Source: Bacteroides sp. (lineage in GTDB: Bacteria; Bacteroidota; Bacteroidia; Bacteroidales; Muribaculaceae). From it: 64,000 bases of DNA. The notes beneath the pieces are model-generated. The model was not told the origin of the DNA and searched no databases. It saw only the letters and a program-made list of their open reading frames with translations. The stretch covers positions 1-64,000 of the forward strand of contig JAAVEA010000026.1 of NCBI GenBank assembly GCA_014801535.1. The letters are read 5' to 3'. Below are positions 15,721-24,913 of the stretch, one piece after another. The translations under genes were made by a program, and so were the position numbers. Each line of letters starts with the position of its first letter. Positions within the stretch are counted from its first letter, which is position 1.

Positions 15721-18700
15721 ATGAAAAAAATTTTAGCAGGCTTAGCGCTCGGAGCAGCAACCGTTGCAGGTTCGTTATATGCTCACGCTCAGCTCACGCG
15801 CGTTGATGAAGGTAATTTATCGCGACCATCTGCAGAACGCAAGGGGGTGCCGATGCCTCGGGGTCTTGAGAAAAGAGTGCATGTAGAAACACGGCTTCCT
15901 AACGGTTTGAGAAGCTTCACCGCTTCCGGCGCGTCTGTTCCGCGCCATCGCACGGCAAAAGCAAGCGCTCCGGTGCGCGTGAACAAGGCAGCCGCCAAAG
16001 CAACTAATATAGAAGGCCACTGCATATATGCCGAAGGCGCACGCGATCCGGGATGGTATAAGGTAAGTTGGCCCGCTGATGAACTCTTATGGAAACGTCC
16101 GGCCGACTATAGCCCGACCTGCGGATTTGTACGTGGTTCGGAATTATATGCTTTCTATACCCTTTCAGAAAGCGGCTATGGAGTGGTCGACGCCGGTCTG
16201 GCGATACAGGATGTAGCCACAGGCACTCCTTTGGAATATTATCAGACCGACATATTCGATTCGCTTGAACAAGTGGCCTTATGCGCTGCATACGACGAGC
16301 AGAGTGACGAAGCATACCTTATCACGTATAATAAAGCGGGCACAGGATATATGTTACAGAAGTTCAATCCGGTGACAAAGCAATATACACCACTCGGAGT
16401 GACACCGCCCGCAAATTTCCTTGATTTCGCCTATAACCCTGCGGAGGGTGCATATTTCCTTCTTGACGATGAAGGGAAGATGATGCGTTATGATTCAAAA
16501 GGGAAGAAGTTCACGACTGTATGTACATATTCATACGATATGACCGACTATCCGAACGATATGGTATATAGTCCAAAAGACGGTGCATTCTTCGCCCTCC
16601 TTGACAGCTATGACGAAAGCGACTATCCTTGCACAGACGCCGTGCTCCTGTCGCTTGACGGAAAAGTGTCTTACTTGGGCACTATCAACGACAATCCTCA
16701 GTATTCCGTGTTAAATATAGCTGACACCTATGTCAATTCTAACGCTGCCAAGGCACCGGTATTCAAGAGTTGGAGTATAGACGGCGCTGCCACAAGCGGC
16801 TCGCTTATTGTCACCCTCCCTTCCACATATGAAAACGGTAAAACGCTTACAGGCAATGTATATCTCTCTGCCCAGATCGACGGAAATGAAATAAGCGGTT
16901 CTTTCAGAGGGACTGCCGGCTCCGACGTGACCATACCTGTTTCAACAGACGAAGGTTTGCACTTCTTTAAGATAACCCCCTATACACTCACCGATGACGG
17001 GCGCCTTAACGGTTCTCCTCTGAATATACAGCGTTATTTCGGTCTTGACACCCCGTCAGCTCCTTCCAATGTAGTTCTCTCCTCCGACAAAGTGAGCTGG
17101 AAGGCGGTAACAACCGGTGCCAATGCAGGCTACATCGTACCGGGCGATGTGAAATATATCGTCAGCATCGATGGTGTGCGCATGAACAACGAGCCCACGG
17201 CGGCAACCGAACTGGCTGTCACTATCCCGGCCACAGGGGCTGTAGCACATAAAGCCTCTGTTGTGGCCGTAGCCGGTGGCAAAGAATCTGCACCAGGTGT
17301 GTCCGGAAGATTTTATGAAGAGGGTCCCCTTTCACTCCCTGTTGTAATAACTCCGGAAGAGGGCGAGATAGATCTTGACCAAGATCTAATAAACATGTTC
17401 ACTATTGTCAACAATCCCCTTAACCAGGATCTGTCCAAACTGCGTGGATGGAGATATGACGACCAGCAGGAGAAGACAGGCGGATTCTACTGTCTGTGCC
17501 CATCGGCCTCTCCCAACGGAGACAAGGGTGACGAATGGATTTTCCTGCCGGCCATAAATTTCCCCGACAAAGATGCTCATTATAGATTCTGCGTGGATCT
17601 ATGGAGCGGAAACCATTACTTCACTTCCGATGAATATTATGAAATCGGAATAGCGAAACGTCCCTCCGGCACCAACGCTACAATTATCCGCGAAGAAGAT
17701 ATTGTATATAAGGGTCGCTATTTCGAACTCTCCGAGACACTTTTCCAAGTTCCCGAGGCAGGTGATTATTATATCGGTATTCACTACGTTTCCCCTCTTG
17801 ACTCATACCGCCTCTACGCACGTAATTTCCGTGTGGAGAAAGCTGATGCCTCTTCCGGCTCCCCCGCAGCAGTAACAGATCTTGAAGCAGTTGCAGCAGA
17901 GAAAGGAGCGCTTCAGGCCACTGTTTCATTCAAAATGCCTCTCCTTTCCATTTCGGGTGCCACGCTTGATCCCTCAACAGTTATCACAGCCACCGGCGAA
18001 AGCAAGGCAGGGAAGGCCACAGTATCCGGTAAACCGGGTGAAACATGTTCTATGGTGATTCCAACAGAACAGGGCGACAACATCATCACCATTACCCCAT
18101 CTTCAGAAGAAGGGATTGGCCTCACTTCGGAAATTCTTATTTATACAGGTGTCTACCGTCCCGGCAAAGCGATCGTTGATCAAACCGTATCAGCCGATAA
18201 CCAGACAATGACTCTCGAAATAGATCTCGATGATTTTAACGAGAATGATGAATATGTAGACCCCTCCCAATGCGATGTAACAATCTATCGTAAAGTCGGT
18301 TCCGATTGGCGTGTTGCCGCAGAGATCGGCAAAAACCGTACTTGGACTTTCGAATGCCCCGAACCGGCGTCTCAGGATCTCTACCACTTCGGTGTTGCAG
18401 CCAAAAACGCTGTGGGGTATTGTGAGGAGATGACCACATTCGGTGTCCACCTTGGCAAACTGTTCACTCTCCCTATGAATGAAACGTTCCCCACTGAAGG
18501 TGAGAATGTGAATATCACTTACGAACCCGTCTCTCTTGAACATCTCTCTTATCTTCCAGCTGACTGGGGATTCTGCGATCCGTCAGAAGTAGATGATGCG
18601 GCGGCCAACGGAGGAAGCACATCACTTTATGCTACATGGGAAGCTACTACACAGGCATTGCTGCCTCGTTTCTCCACTATCGGCATGCACAATGTGAAAC

Positions 18701-20307
18701 TCGATCTCAACATGTTCTTCGGAAATAAATCACCGAAACTTGTAACTGTATTTGCCTCTTCCCCCAAGATAGATATGGAGCCTGTGGCATCTTTCACCCG
18801 CACTGATGGTGACGGTTGGGAACACAAGCTTATTTCCCTCCCATCCGCTTGTCAGAATCAGGGTTGGGTGCAACTCATTATCAGGGTGGAAATAGAAGGT
18901 TATTCTCAGTTCTTCCTGCTCGACAGCTATTCGATTGCCGATTATCCGGAAGATATGGTTACAATATCTTCATTCAAGGGCAACACCCGTGCGGCTGTGG
19001 GCGACAAACTCACCTACACTGCCGAGATCGAGAACGCCGGAACCAAATCCGTCAGTCTGCCCGAATATAAATTCCAGATTCTTTCTGATAATGGAGTTGC
19101 AGCCGACATGAAAGCTACGGATGCTCCGGAATCTATCGAGCCTAAGCAGAAAGTGAATCTAACATTCGAATATACTGTCAAGGCTGCCGACAAAGGAGAC
19201 CTTCTCGCCCGCTTCTCGATCTCCGGGCAACCGGCACAGTCTGTATCTGAATCGGAATTGAACACAACAGTCATCAACGCCCTTGTTCCGGTAGTAAACG
19301 ATCTCAAGGGAGAGGTGAATGACAACTCGGTTGTTCTTTCGTGGAGCGAACCTGCTTACACGGAATCATTTGAAGCTTTCGAGCCATGGGATTATAGTGA
19401 AGAGATGCGTGGATTCCGCAATCTTGACATCGACGGCGCGAAAGTCTGGAGCATTCAGGAACTCTCTTATCCGGGCAAAGGATTCGCAAAGGCATTCCAG
19501 GTATTCACGGGCAATGGGGTTGACAATCCTTTGCTTCAGGCCAACTCAGGCGAATATTATCTTGCCTGCATGTCGGCCTCCAAGGGCGCGTCAGACGACT
19601 GGTTGATTTCTCCTGAAGTGAAAGGAGGCTCTAAGGTTTCATTCTATATGAATATATGCGACGGTAATTATCCGGAGACTATCCTGGTGAAGTATTCAAC
19701 AACCGGCAACGAGCCTGAAGACTTCAAAGACCTTGACGGCGGATACATCTGTCCCGACGACCGAGGATGGACCAAATATACATTCACCCTTCCTGCCGAT
19801 GCCAAATACTTCGCATTGCACCATGTAGGTGACGACGGAGATGAGCAATTCGGACTCATGATTGACGATCTCTCTTATGAACCGGTCAACAACCCCTTTG
19901 CTATCGAAGGATATAACGTCTACCGTGATCAGCAGCTTATCGCTTCCGGTCTTTCAACCCCAGGATATGTTGACACAGAGGTAGATCTTTCGGGGCCGGT
20001 AATGTATACTGTCAAGACTATCAGCACACTCAACGGTGAGAAGATTGAATCAGACCGTTCAAATGTAGTATGGACCGAATCTTCTGGACTTAATTCGGTT
20101 TCTTCCGCAATTTCCGGAATCTCAGGAGGGAAGAACAGAATTTATATGGCCGGATTTGAGAACGGCACACGCTACACCGTGGCCAACAGTGCCGGAGCTG
20201 TAATATTTACAGGTGAAATATCCAAAGAATTGGTTAGCGTTCCCGCCGCACCGGGCGTATATGTCGTTACATGCGGAAATGCTAAAGCGAAAGTGTTCGT
20301 AAAATGA
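15721..20307 (+). CDS. Giant secreted T9SS cargo protein, multi-domain adhesin-like
   Basis: 1528 residues, the largest gene in the window. A signal peptide (MKKILAGLALGAATVAGSLYAHA) leads to a basic, low-complexity segment (25-95). A beta-propeller-like region follows (about 100-340; GYGVVDAGLAIQDVATG, PANFLDFAYNPAEGAYFLLDDEG). Then come Fn3-like repeats (about 365-540, 720-900), jelly-roll modules (560-710, 930-1050), a CARDB-like domain (1060-1170; LTYTAEIENAGTKSVSLPEY) and a choice-of-anchor-J module (about 1220-1390). The tail (NSAGAVIFTGEI...PGVYVVTCGNAKAKVFVK) is a T9SS type A signal. Domain names are by pattern only. It likely binds glycan or protein at the cell surface. Confidence 0.82.
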   Translation: MKKILAGLALGAATVAGSLYAHAQLTRVDEGNLSRPSAERKGVPMPRGLEKRVHVETRLPNGLRSFTASGASVPRHRTAKASAPVRVNKAAAKATNIEGHCIYAEGARDPGWYKVSWPADELLWKRPADYSPTCGFVRGSELYAFYTLSESGYGVVDAGLAIQDVATGTPLEYYQTDIFDSLEQVALCAAYDEQSDEAYLITYNKAGTGYMLQKFNPVTKQYTPLGVTPPANFLDFAYNPAEGAYFLLDDEGKMMRYDSKGKKFTTVCTYSYDMTDYPNDMVYSPKDGAFFALLDSYDESDYPCTDAVLLSLDGKVSYLGTINDNPQYSVLNIADTYVNSNAAKAPVFKSWSIDGAATSGSLIVTLPSTYENGKTLTGNVYLSAQIDGNEISGSFRGTAGSDVTIPVSTDEGLHFFKITPYTLTDDGRLNGSPLNIQRYFGLDTPSAPSNVVLSSDKVSWKAVTTGANAGYIVPGDVKYIVSIDGVRMNNEPTAATELAVTIPATGAVAHKASVVAVAGGKESAPGVSGRFYEEGPLSLPVVITPEEGEIDLDQDLINMFTIVNNPLNQDLSKLRGWRYDDQQEKTGGFYCLCPSASPNGDKGDEWIFLPAINFPDKDAHYRFCVDLWSGNHYFTSDEYYEIGIAKRPSGTNATIIREEDIVYKGRYFELSETLFQVPEAGDYYIGIHYVSPLDSYRLYARNFRVEKADASSGSPAAVTDLEAVAAEKGALQATVSFKMPLLSISGATLDPSTVITATGESKAGKATVSGKPGETCSMVIPTEQGDNIITITPSSEEGIGLTSEILIYTGVYRPGKAIVDQTVSADNQTMTLEIDLDDFNENDEYVDPSQCDVTIYRKVGSDWRVAAEIGKNRTWTFECPEPASQDLYHFGVAAKNAVGYCEEMTTFGVHLGKLFTLPMNETFPTEGENVNITYEPVSLEHLSYLPADWGFCDPSEVDDAAANGGSTSLYATWEATTQALLPRFSTIGMHNVKLDLNMFFGNKSPKLVTVFASSPKIDMEPVASFTRTDGDGWEHKLISLPSACQNQGWVQLIIRVEIEGYSQFFLLDSYSIADYPEDMVTISSFKGNTRAAVGDKLTYTAEIENAGTKSVSLPEYKFQILSDNGVAADMKATDAPESIEPKQKVNLTFEYTVKAADKGDLLARFSISGQPAQSVSESELNTTVINALVPVVNDLKGEVNDNSVVLSWSEPAYTESFEAFEPWDYSEEMRGFRNLDIDGAKVWSIQELSYPGKGFAKAFQVFTGNGVDNPLLQANSGEYYLACMSASKGASDDWLISPEVKGGSKVSFYMNICDGNYPETILVKYSTTGNEPEDFKDLDGGYICPDDRGWTKYTFTLPADAKYFALHHVGDDGDEQFGLMIDDLSYEPVNNPFAIEGYNVYRDQQLIASGLSTPGYVDTEVDLSGPVMYTVKTISTLNGEKIESDRSNVVWTESSGLNSVSSAISGISGGKNRIYMAGFENGTRYTVANSAGAVIFTGEISKELVSVPAAPGVYVVTCGNAKAKVFVK

Positions 20308-20326
20308 TATGACTAATCAATAATTA

Positions 20327-20360
20327 TAAAGCTCCGGGGCCTTTGGTTCCGGAGCTTTTG
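20327..20360 (+). terminator. Rho-independent terminator
   Basis: AAAGCTCCGG and CCGGAGCTTTT form a stem over a short G/T-rich loop, with a short T run. It closes the 1528-residue gene just before the prmC promoter. Confidence 0.8.
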
Positions 20361-20390
20361 CATATCAGTTATACTGCATATCGGACGCAT

Positions 20391-20421
20391 TTGGCGCTTT
20401 ATATAAAAAATCGTAATTTTG
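20391..20421 (+). promoter_or_regulatory. Promoter of prmC-recX-comF
   Basis: TTG (20391-20393), 20 bases, TAATTTTG (20414-20421). The gene start at 20449 leaves a leader of about 20 bases. Confidence 0.78.
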
Positions 20422-20448
20422 TGACTGTTTTGTAAACTGCCGATTGCC

Positions 20449-21297
20449 ATGACTGTAAAGGAATATATAAAAGAAATCCGCAATAAGCTCACTCCATTAT
20501 ATGGAGAAGGAGAAGCGAAGGCTATGACACGTCTAATCTTTCATTCACTGAAGGGTTGGAACGTGACCGATATGATTATTCATGAGGGCGACACGGTGTC
20601 AGATTATATCGACGGTAAGATCAAGGAAATTCTCAAGCGACTTTTAAATCACGAACCTATACAATATATCCTCGGTGAAGCATATTTCTACGGAATGAAT
20701 CTGGAAGTGGACCGCAGCACGCTTATCCCACGTCCGGAGACAGAGGAACTGGTGGATATGATTGTAAAAAGATGGAACAGACAGAATGATCTCCGCGTTT
20801 TGGATATCGGAACCGGTTCGGGAGCAATCGCCATCGCTTTGTCAAGAAACCTCCCTTTCTCAAAAGTTTCCGCGCTCGACATATCGGAGGGAGCTTTAAA
20901 AATTGCTGAAAGAAATGCGAAAAAACTGAAAGCTGACATAAATTTCATTCACGACGACGTTTTCAATTATTCTCCTTCGGCAGATTCTTTTGACATAATC
21001 GTTAGCAACCCTCCATATATAGATGAATCGGAGAAGGCGGATATGGAACGCAATGTGCTCGACTACGAACCCCACTCAGCCCTTTTCGTTCCCGACAGCA
21101 ATCCACTCATTTTTTATTCCAGGATAATCGAAATAGCATCTGTTGCTCTCCCTCGCGGAGGGATGCTTTACTTTGAAATCAATCCCCGCCACAGTCAAGA
21201 CCTTGCAATGCTTCTCCGACATGAAGGATTCTCTGACGTTGAAATTCATCAAGATATTGCGGGAAAGGAAAGATTTATTTCTGCGAATGCAGAATGA
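20449..21297 (+). CDS. prmC: Release factor glutamine N5-methyltransferase
   Basis: 282 residues, the normal length. The N-terminal helical domain (1-85) binds the release factor. The Rossmann domain carries the SAM loop VLDIGTGSGAIAIALSRN (about 116-133), the acidic ribose-binding loop (SALDISEGAL) and the substrate motif NPPY (about 187-190). It methylates the glutamine of the GGQ motif in RF1/RF2 using S-adenosylmethionine, which speeds translation termination. IPRPETEELV matches the PrmC signature and separates it from generic N6-adenine enzymes. It opens a three-gene operon with recX (25-base gap) and a comF-like gene. Confidence 0.95.
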   Translation: MTVKEYIKEIRNKLTPLYGEGEAKAMTRLIFHSLKGWNVTDMIIHEGDTVSDYIDGKIKEILKRLLNHEPIQYILGEAYFYGMNLEVDRSTLIPRPETEELVDMIVKRWNRQNDLRVLDIGTGSGAIAIALSRNLPFSKVSALDISEGALKIAERNAKKLKADINFIHDDVFNYSPSADSFDIIVSNPPYIDESEKADMERNVLDYEPHSALFVPDSNPLIFYSRIIEIASVALPRGGMLYFEINPRHSQDLAMLLRHEGFSDVEIHQDIAGKERFISANAE

Positions 21298-21322
21298 TAA
21301 ACCATAAAGTCACTTACAAAAA

Positions 21323-21805
21323 ATGATTCGGAAGAAACCTCTCACTAAAGAAGCTGCCCTGTTGAGAATGGCCGATTTGTGTGCCCGTGGCGAACATTGC
21401 TCGTCGGAGATAAGGGAGAAACTGCGCAAACTTATGATTTCCGTCTCCGATGCAAACGGAATAATAGATTATCTTGAAGAAAACCGCTATATCGACAATC
21501 TCCGTTTCGCCAAATCTTTCGCACGCGACAAGGTGCGTTTCTCAGGATGGGGTCGCAATAAAATCCGAATGGCCTTGGCTGTCAAAAGAATATCATCCTC
21601 CGACATCAGGGAGGCATTGGAGGAGATTAATGAAGAGGATTATGAAGAAGCTGTTTCAAGGGCTGCTCGGGCCAAAGCGCGCAATCTCGACCTCTCCGAT
21701 TATGAAGACCGTGCGAAATTATATCGGCATCTCGCCTCACGAGGTTTCGAATCAGCCGTGATCTCCAATGCAATAAGAGATCTGCGCGCAGAGAATGACG
21801 ATTAA
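21323..21805 (+). CDS. recX: RecX-family regulator of RecA
   Basis: 160 residues, all helical, with three-helix RecX repeats: ALLRMADLCARGEHCSSEIREKL (about 12-34), IIDYLEENRYIDNLRFAKSFARDKV (about 48-72) and SGWGRNKIRMALAVKRIS (about 74-91). RecX binds RecA filaments and limits recombinase activity. Usually the gene lies beside recA; here it sits between prmC and comF, a linkage I believe is common in Bacteroidales. No signal peptide. The start chosen has a clean 25-base gap from prmC. Confidence 0.92.
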   Translation: MIRKKPLTKEAALLRMADLCARGEHCSSEIREKLRKLMISVSDANGIIDYLEENRYIDNLRFAKSFARDKVRFSGWGRNKIRMALAVKRISSSDIREALEEINEEDYEEAVSRAARAKARNLDLSDYEDRAKLYRHLASRGFESAVISNAIRDLRAENDD

Positions 21806-21819
21806 GAGTTCTTTATTCA

Positions 21820-22491
21820 ATGCTCGATTTCATATTCCCCCGTTTGTGTCATCTTTGCGGCACTCCCCTCACCTCCGGTAAGGAAGAATGTATCTGTGTC
21901 CCATGCCAGGCCCGGCTCCCACGCACACTTTATCACAGACAACCCGGAAATCCTATGGAGATGCGATTCGCGGGATTATTCCCTTTTGAACGTGCCTCCG
22001 GCCATTTCTTTTATTCGCCTGATTCCGACATCGCACAGCTTATTCAGGATTTCAAATACAGACATTTCCGCAAACTCGCCCGTTATATGGGTGAGATCGT
22101 GGGACGCGAACTGCTGTTGACCGGTTTTTTCTCCGATATTGACGTAATCGTGCCTATCCCCATGCATTTTCTTAAAAAAGCCCGGAGAGGATACAACCAG
22201 ACCGAGGAGATCGCCACCGGAATCTCTGCTGTGACAGGAATCCCTATTGAAAAATCACTGCGTGCCCGACGCCCTCACAAAACTCAGACCTCTCTTTCCT
22301 TGCAAAAAAGACGCGATAATCTGAAAGATATTTTTACCCTGACCGATAATCACCGGTTTAACCAGAAACATCTGCTTCTGCTCGACGATGTGTGTACGAC
22401 AGGCACAACACTTGCTGAAGCAGCAAGAACTATATATCATAAAGAGACCGACGTAAAGATTTCCATGCTCACCATTGGAGTGACCTTTTGA
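21820..22491 (+). CDS. comF: ComF-family phosphoribosyltransferase-like protein
   Basis: 223 residues. An N-terminal zinc-finger-like cysteine set (CHLCG at about 10-14, CICVPC at about 26-31) is followed by the double-zinc ComF region and a type I PRTase fold. The PRPP-binding loop is LLDDVCTTGTTLAEA (about 186-200). RRGYNQTEEIA and RPHKTQTSLSLQKRRDNL are ComF signatures. In naturally competent bacteria ComF acts in single-strand DNA import; in Bacteroidota its role is untested. It follows recX by 14 bases. Confidence 0.92.
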   Translation: MLDFIFPRLCHLCGTPLTSGKEECICVPCQARLPRTLYHRQPGNPMEMRFAGLFPFERASGHFFYSPDSDIAQLIQDFKYRHFRKLARYMGEIVGRELLLTGFFSDIDVIVPIPMHFLKKARRGYNQTEEIATGISAVTGIPIEKSLRARRPHKTQTSLSLQKRRDNLKDIFTLTDNHRFNQKHLLLLDDVCTTGTTLAEAARTIYHKETDVKISMLTIGVTF

Positions 22492-22572
22492 AAATAAATA
22501 CCCTGTATTCTCAATAAATTGTCGGTCTATTATATAAAATAAAACTATTTTTAAAGATTTTTATTAAAAAAT

Positions 22573-22603
22573 TTGACAATCTGATTTTTAATTTATAATT
22601 TTG
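22573..22603 (+). promoter_or_regulatory. Promoter of the 730-residue T9SS gene
   Basis: TTG (22573-22575), 20 bases, TAATTTTG (22596-22603) in a very AT-rich stretch; the ATG follows at 22630. Confidence 0.75.
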
Positions 22604-22629
22604 ACAAAAATTATACAAAATTATCGCTT

Positions 22630-24822
22630 ATGAAGCAATTTACTCCTTTTATTACGGCCACAGCTGTAGTTTTGTCAGCAACAGCCCTCTATTCGAATGC
22701 AGAGAACAAGAATCCGCTTAACCATGATCTCTGGAAACTGAGATATAAGGTGGACACCCAATCTGTTTTTCACAACCGTGCTGCGATTAATACCCAAAAT
22801 CTCACCAATCTTGTTGCGGGTGTCACCACACCCGATAAAGTGGCGGAAGTGAAGAATCCCACTCCGGTTTTCTCCACTACTCCTTCAAATGATATAGGCG
22901 ACCTTGATGGTCCCAACGGTGAGATATGGCATTATACGGGCGATCTGGTATATCTCGAGATCCCCCCACACGACAATGTGATGTTTACCGACAGAATCCT
23001 GCAGGAATACACTTTCACAATCTATAATCCTGAGATGAAAGTGGTTGGAATCATTAAAGATAAGATGGACTATCAGGAAGACGAGGAAAGGACGGTCACT
23101 TGTGAGGTCACACCGGTAATTACACGAAATTTCTTCAACACCGACGACGATATCGAGATAATGATAGCCCTCGGTGTAAACCGGATAGGAGGTGGAAACA
23201 ACTACCGCACGCTTGTGTATCCTCTCAACGGTGAAAAGAACGATGAAGGATATAACAAACCTATTGCCACATATCCCGACTTCGTGGCTGATGTGGTTGA
23301 GGGTCCTTCCACCGACGGAAGCGACAATTTCTTCATCACCTTCATGGAAGATGTTTTTGATGCAGACAATAACTCTGAGGAACTCGGATTCTGGGACACA
23401 CTCTTAGCCCAGAAAGTGGAAATGACTGTCTACGGCAAAGCTCTTGATGATAAGGGACCACGTAAAATTTACAATACGACACTTCCGCTAATCCAGTTCC
23501 CGGGAGACCAGCAGGATGTTCCGGCTATGATGAGTATGCGTCACGGTGACGATGTGGTATTCTGCTTTTCACAATATGCCGAACCTTTCTACAACCGATA
23601 TGACAATCCTCTCTCCGAAGACATGACTATGAGGGAGGGCAACAGTCTTGTAATCAAGCTCTATAAGGCTACTGAAAAATCTTTCGATCTTTTCTCCACC
23701 ACTACCATTCCCATCTCTCTCGACCCCATGCCCGATGCTTCGGGAAATCCGACTTGTCTTTTCTCTTATTATAGCGTCGGAAATCTGAGATATACCGGCG
23801 ACATCCTTTTTGATCTCCCCGGTGTAGAAGCCGATAAACCGGATTTTATTATTACCCGAGGGAATTATCAGATTTCCACCGACGACACCATAAACTCCTA
23901 TTTCACTTATAAGAATGACGGAACATTAAAGAACACCATCTTCCTCTATTCCGAAGGAACACGCGAAATGGGTAATCTCGATGGGTTCGAACCGCAGCAG
24001 CTTTTCGTGTCGCAGGACAGTTACGGCTATCTTTACAATTTTGTTGATCTTTACTCAGCAAAAACAGTATCGCAAATCGAGGCCGACTATTATTACGATG
24101 ATGATTCCGATACTGAACTTCTCACCAGCAACGTAGCGCGTACTCCATCCGGAGATTCCTATCAATATGTATTCGAACTTCGCTATCCCATGGTAGACGA
24201 TGACGAAAACGATATTCTCCGGTTCATGTATATCAATAAAGATGGTTCTTTCGACCATATGGAGAACGTCAACATGGGGAAAGGAGTTGCTTATGCCCAG
24301 AGCTTTCTCTCAACCGACGCTCTCGCGCCCCATGCCTATGCCCTGGCTGACTCACCTGTATTCATGATGCTTGTGAAACGCGGACTTGCAGGGAGCAGCA
24401 TTATTGAGGAATTGATGGTGGCCGAGGCCATGTCTGAAGAGAATCCGTCAGGTAAGACTCTTCTTCAGCTTGGACCCAACGATAACGGAGCACTTGCATC
24501 TATTGTGCCCGAGTTTGCTAATGGCGATGAATCAGGCAGCCTCTGGATTTATTATTATGATTCAGATAAACGTCTTTATACTCTTGATGTCTACGCTTTG
24601 CCTCTTGATAAGGATAGCGGAGCGGGGGCAGAGGGTGTTGTGGCAGATCAACCGACGTTCTATGTAAACGGCACAGCTATTGAAGCCGAGGGGGAGATAA
24701 GAATTTTCACAACCGACGGCAAACTTGTTGCTTCAGGTAAAGGTTCCGTGGAATTTGCATCACTCGAAAGCGGCATATACATTCTTAACGTCAACGGAAA
24801 AGCATATAAGGTCATTAAATAA
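22630..24822 (+). CDS. Secreted T9SS cargo protein of unknown function
   Basis: 730 residues with a signal peptide (MKQFTPFITATAVVLSATALYSNA). The body (about 80-640) is beta-rich with many Asp/Tyr residues and short sheets such as YLEIPPHDNVMFTDRILQEYTF and GVNRIGGGNNYRTLVYPLNG. I recognise no catalytic motif. The last ~75 residues (TFYVNGTAIEAEGEIRIFTTDG...SGIYILNVNGKAYKVIK) are a T9SS type A sorting tail. It is followed by a strong hairpin and another cargo gene on the same strand. Confidence 0.8.
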   Translation: MKQFTPFITATAVVLSATALYSNAENKNPLNHDLWKLRYKVDTQSVFHNRAAINTQNLTNLVAGVTTPDKVAEVKNPTPVFSTTPSNDIGDLDGPNGEIWHYTGDLVYLEIPPHDNVMFTDRILQEYTFTIYNPEMKVVGIIKDKMDYQEDEERTVTCEVTPVITRNFFNTDDDIEIMIALGVNRIGGGNNYRTLVYPLNGEKNDEGYNKPIATYPDFVADVVEGPSTDGSDNFFITFMEDVFDADNNSEELGFWDTLLAQKVEMTVYGKALDDKGPRKIYNTTLPLIQFPGDQQDVPAMMSMRHGDDVVFCFSQYAEPFYNRYDNPLSEDMTMREGNSLVIKLYKATEKSFDLFSTTTIPISLDPMPDASGNPTCLFSYYSVGNLRYTGDILFDLPGVEADKPDFIITRGNYQISTDDTINSYFTYKNDGTLKNTIFLYSEGTREMGNLDGFEPQQLFVSQDSYGYLYNFVDLYSAKTVSQIEADYYYDDDSDTELLTSNVARTPSGDSYQYVFELRYPMVDDDENDILRFMYINKDGSFDHMENVNMGKGVAYAQSFLSTDALAPHAYALADSPVFMMLVKRGLAGSSIIEELMVAEAMSEENPSGKTLLQLGPNDNGALASIVPEFANGDESGSLWIYYYDSDKRLYTLDVYALPLDKDSGAGAEGVVADQPTFYVNGTAIEAEGEIRIFTTDGKLVASGKGSVEFASLESGIYILNVNGKAYKVIK

Positions 24823-24832
24823 TACAATCCGA

Positions 24833-24863
24833 GAGGGTGTGCCGGCCGCTCCGGCACACCCTC
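24833..24863 (+). terminator. Strong GC-rich intercistronic hairpin
   Basis: GAGGGTGTGCCGG (24833-24845) pairs exactly with CCGGCACACCCTC (24851-24863) over five bases. No U tract follows, so it may act as a partial terminator or RNA stabiliser between two cargo genes. Confidence 0.7.
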
Positions 24864-24913
24864 ACCAAAACCCTGATAATAATCCATAATAATCATATTA
24901 ATTTTTTCTGCTT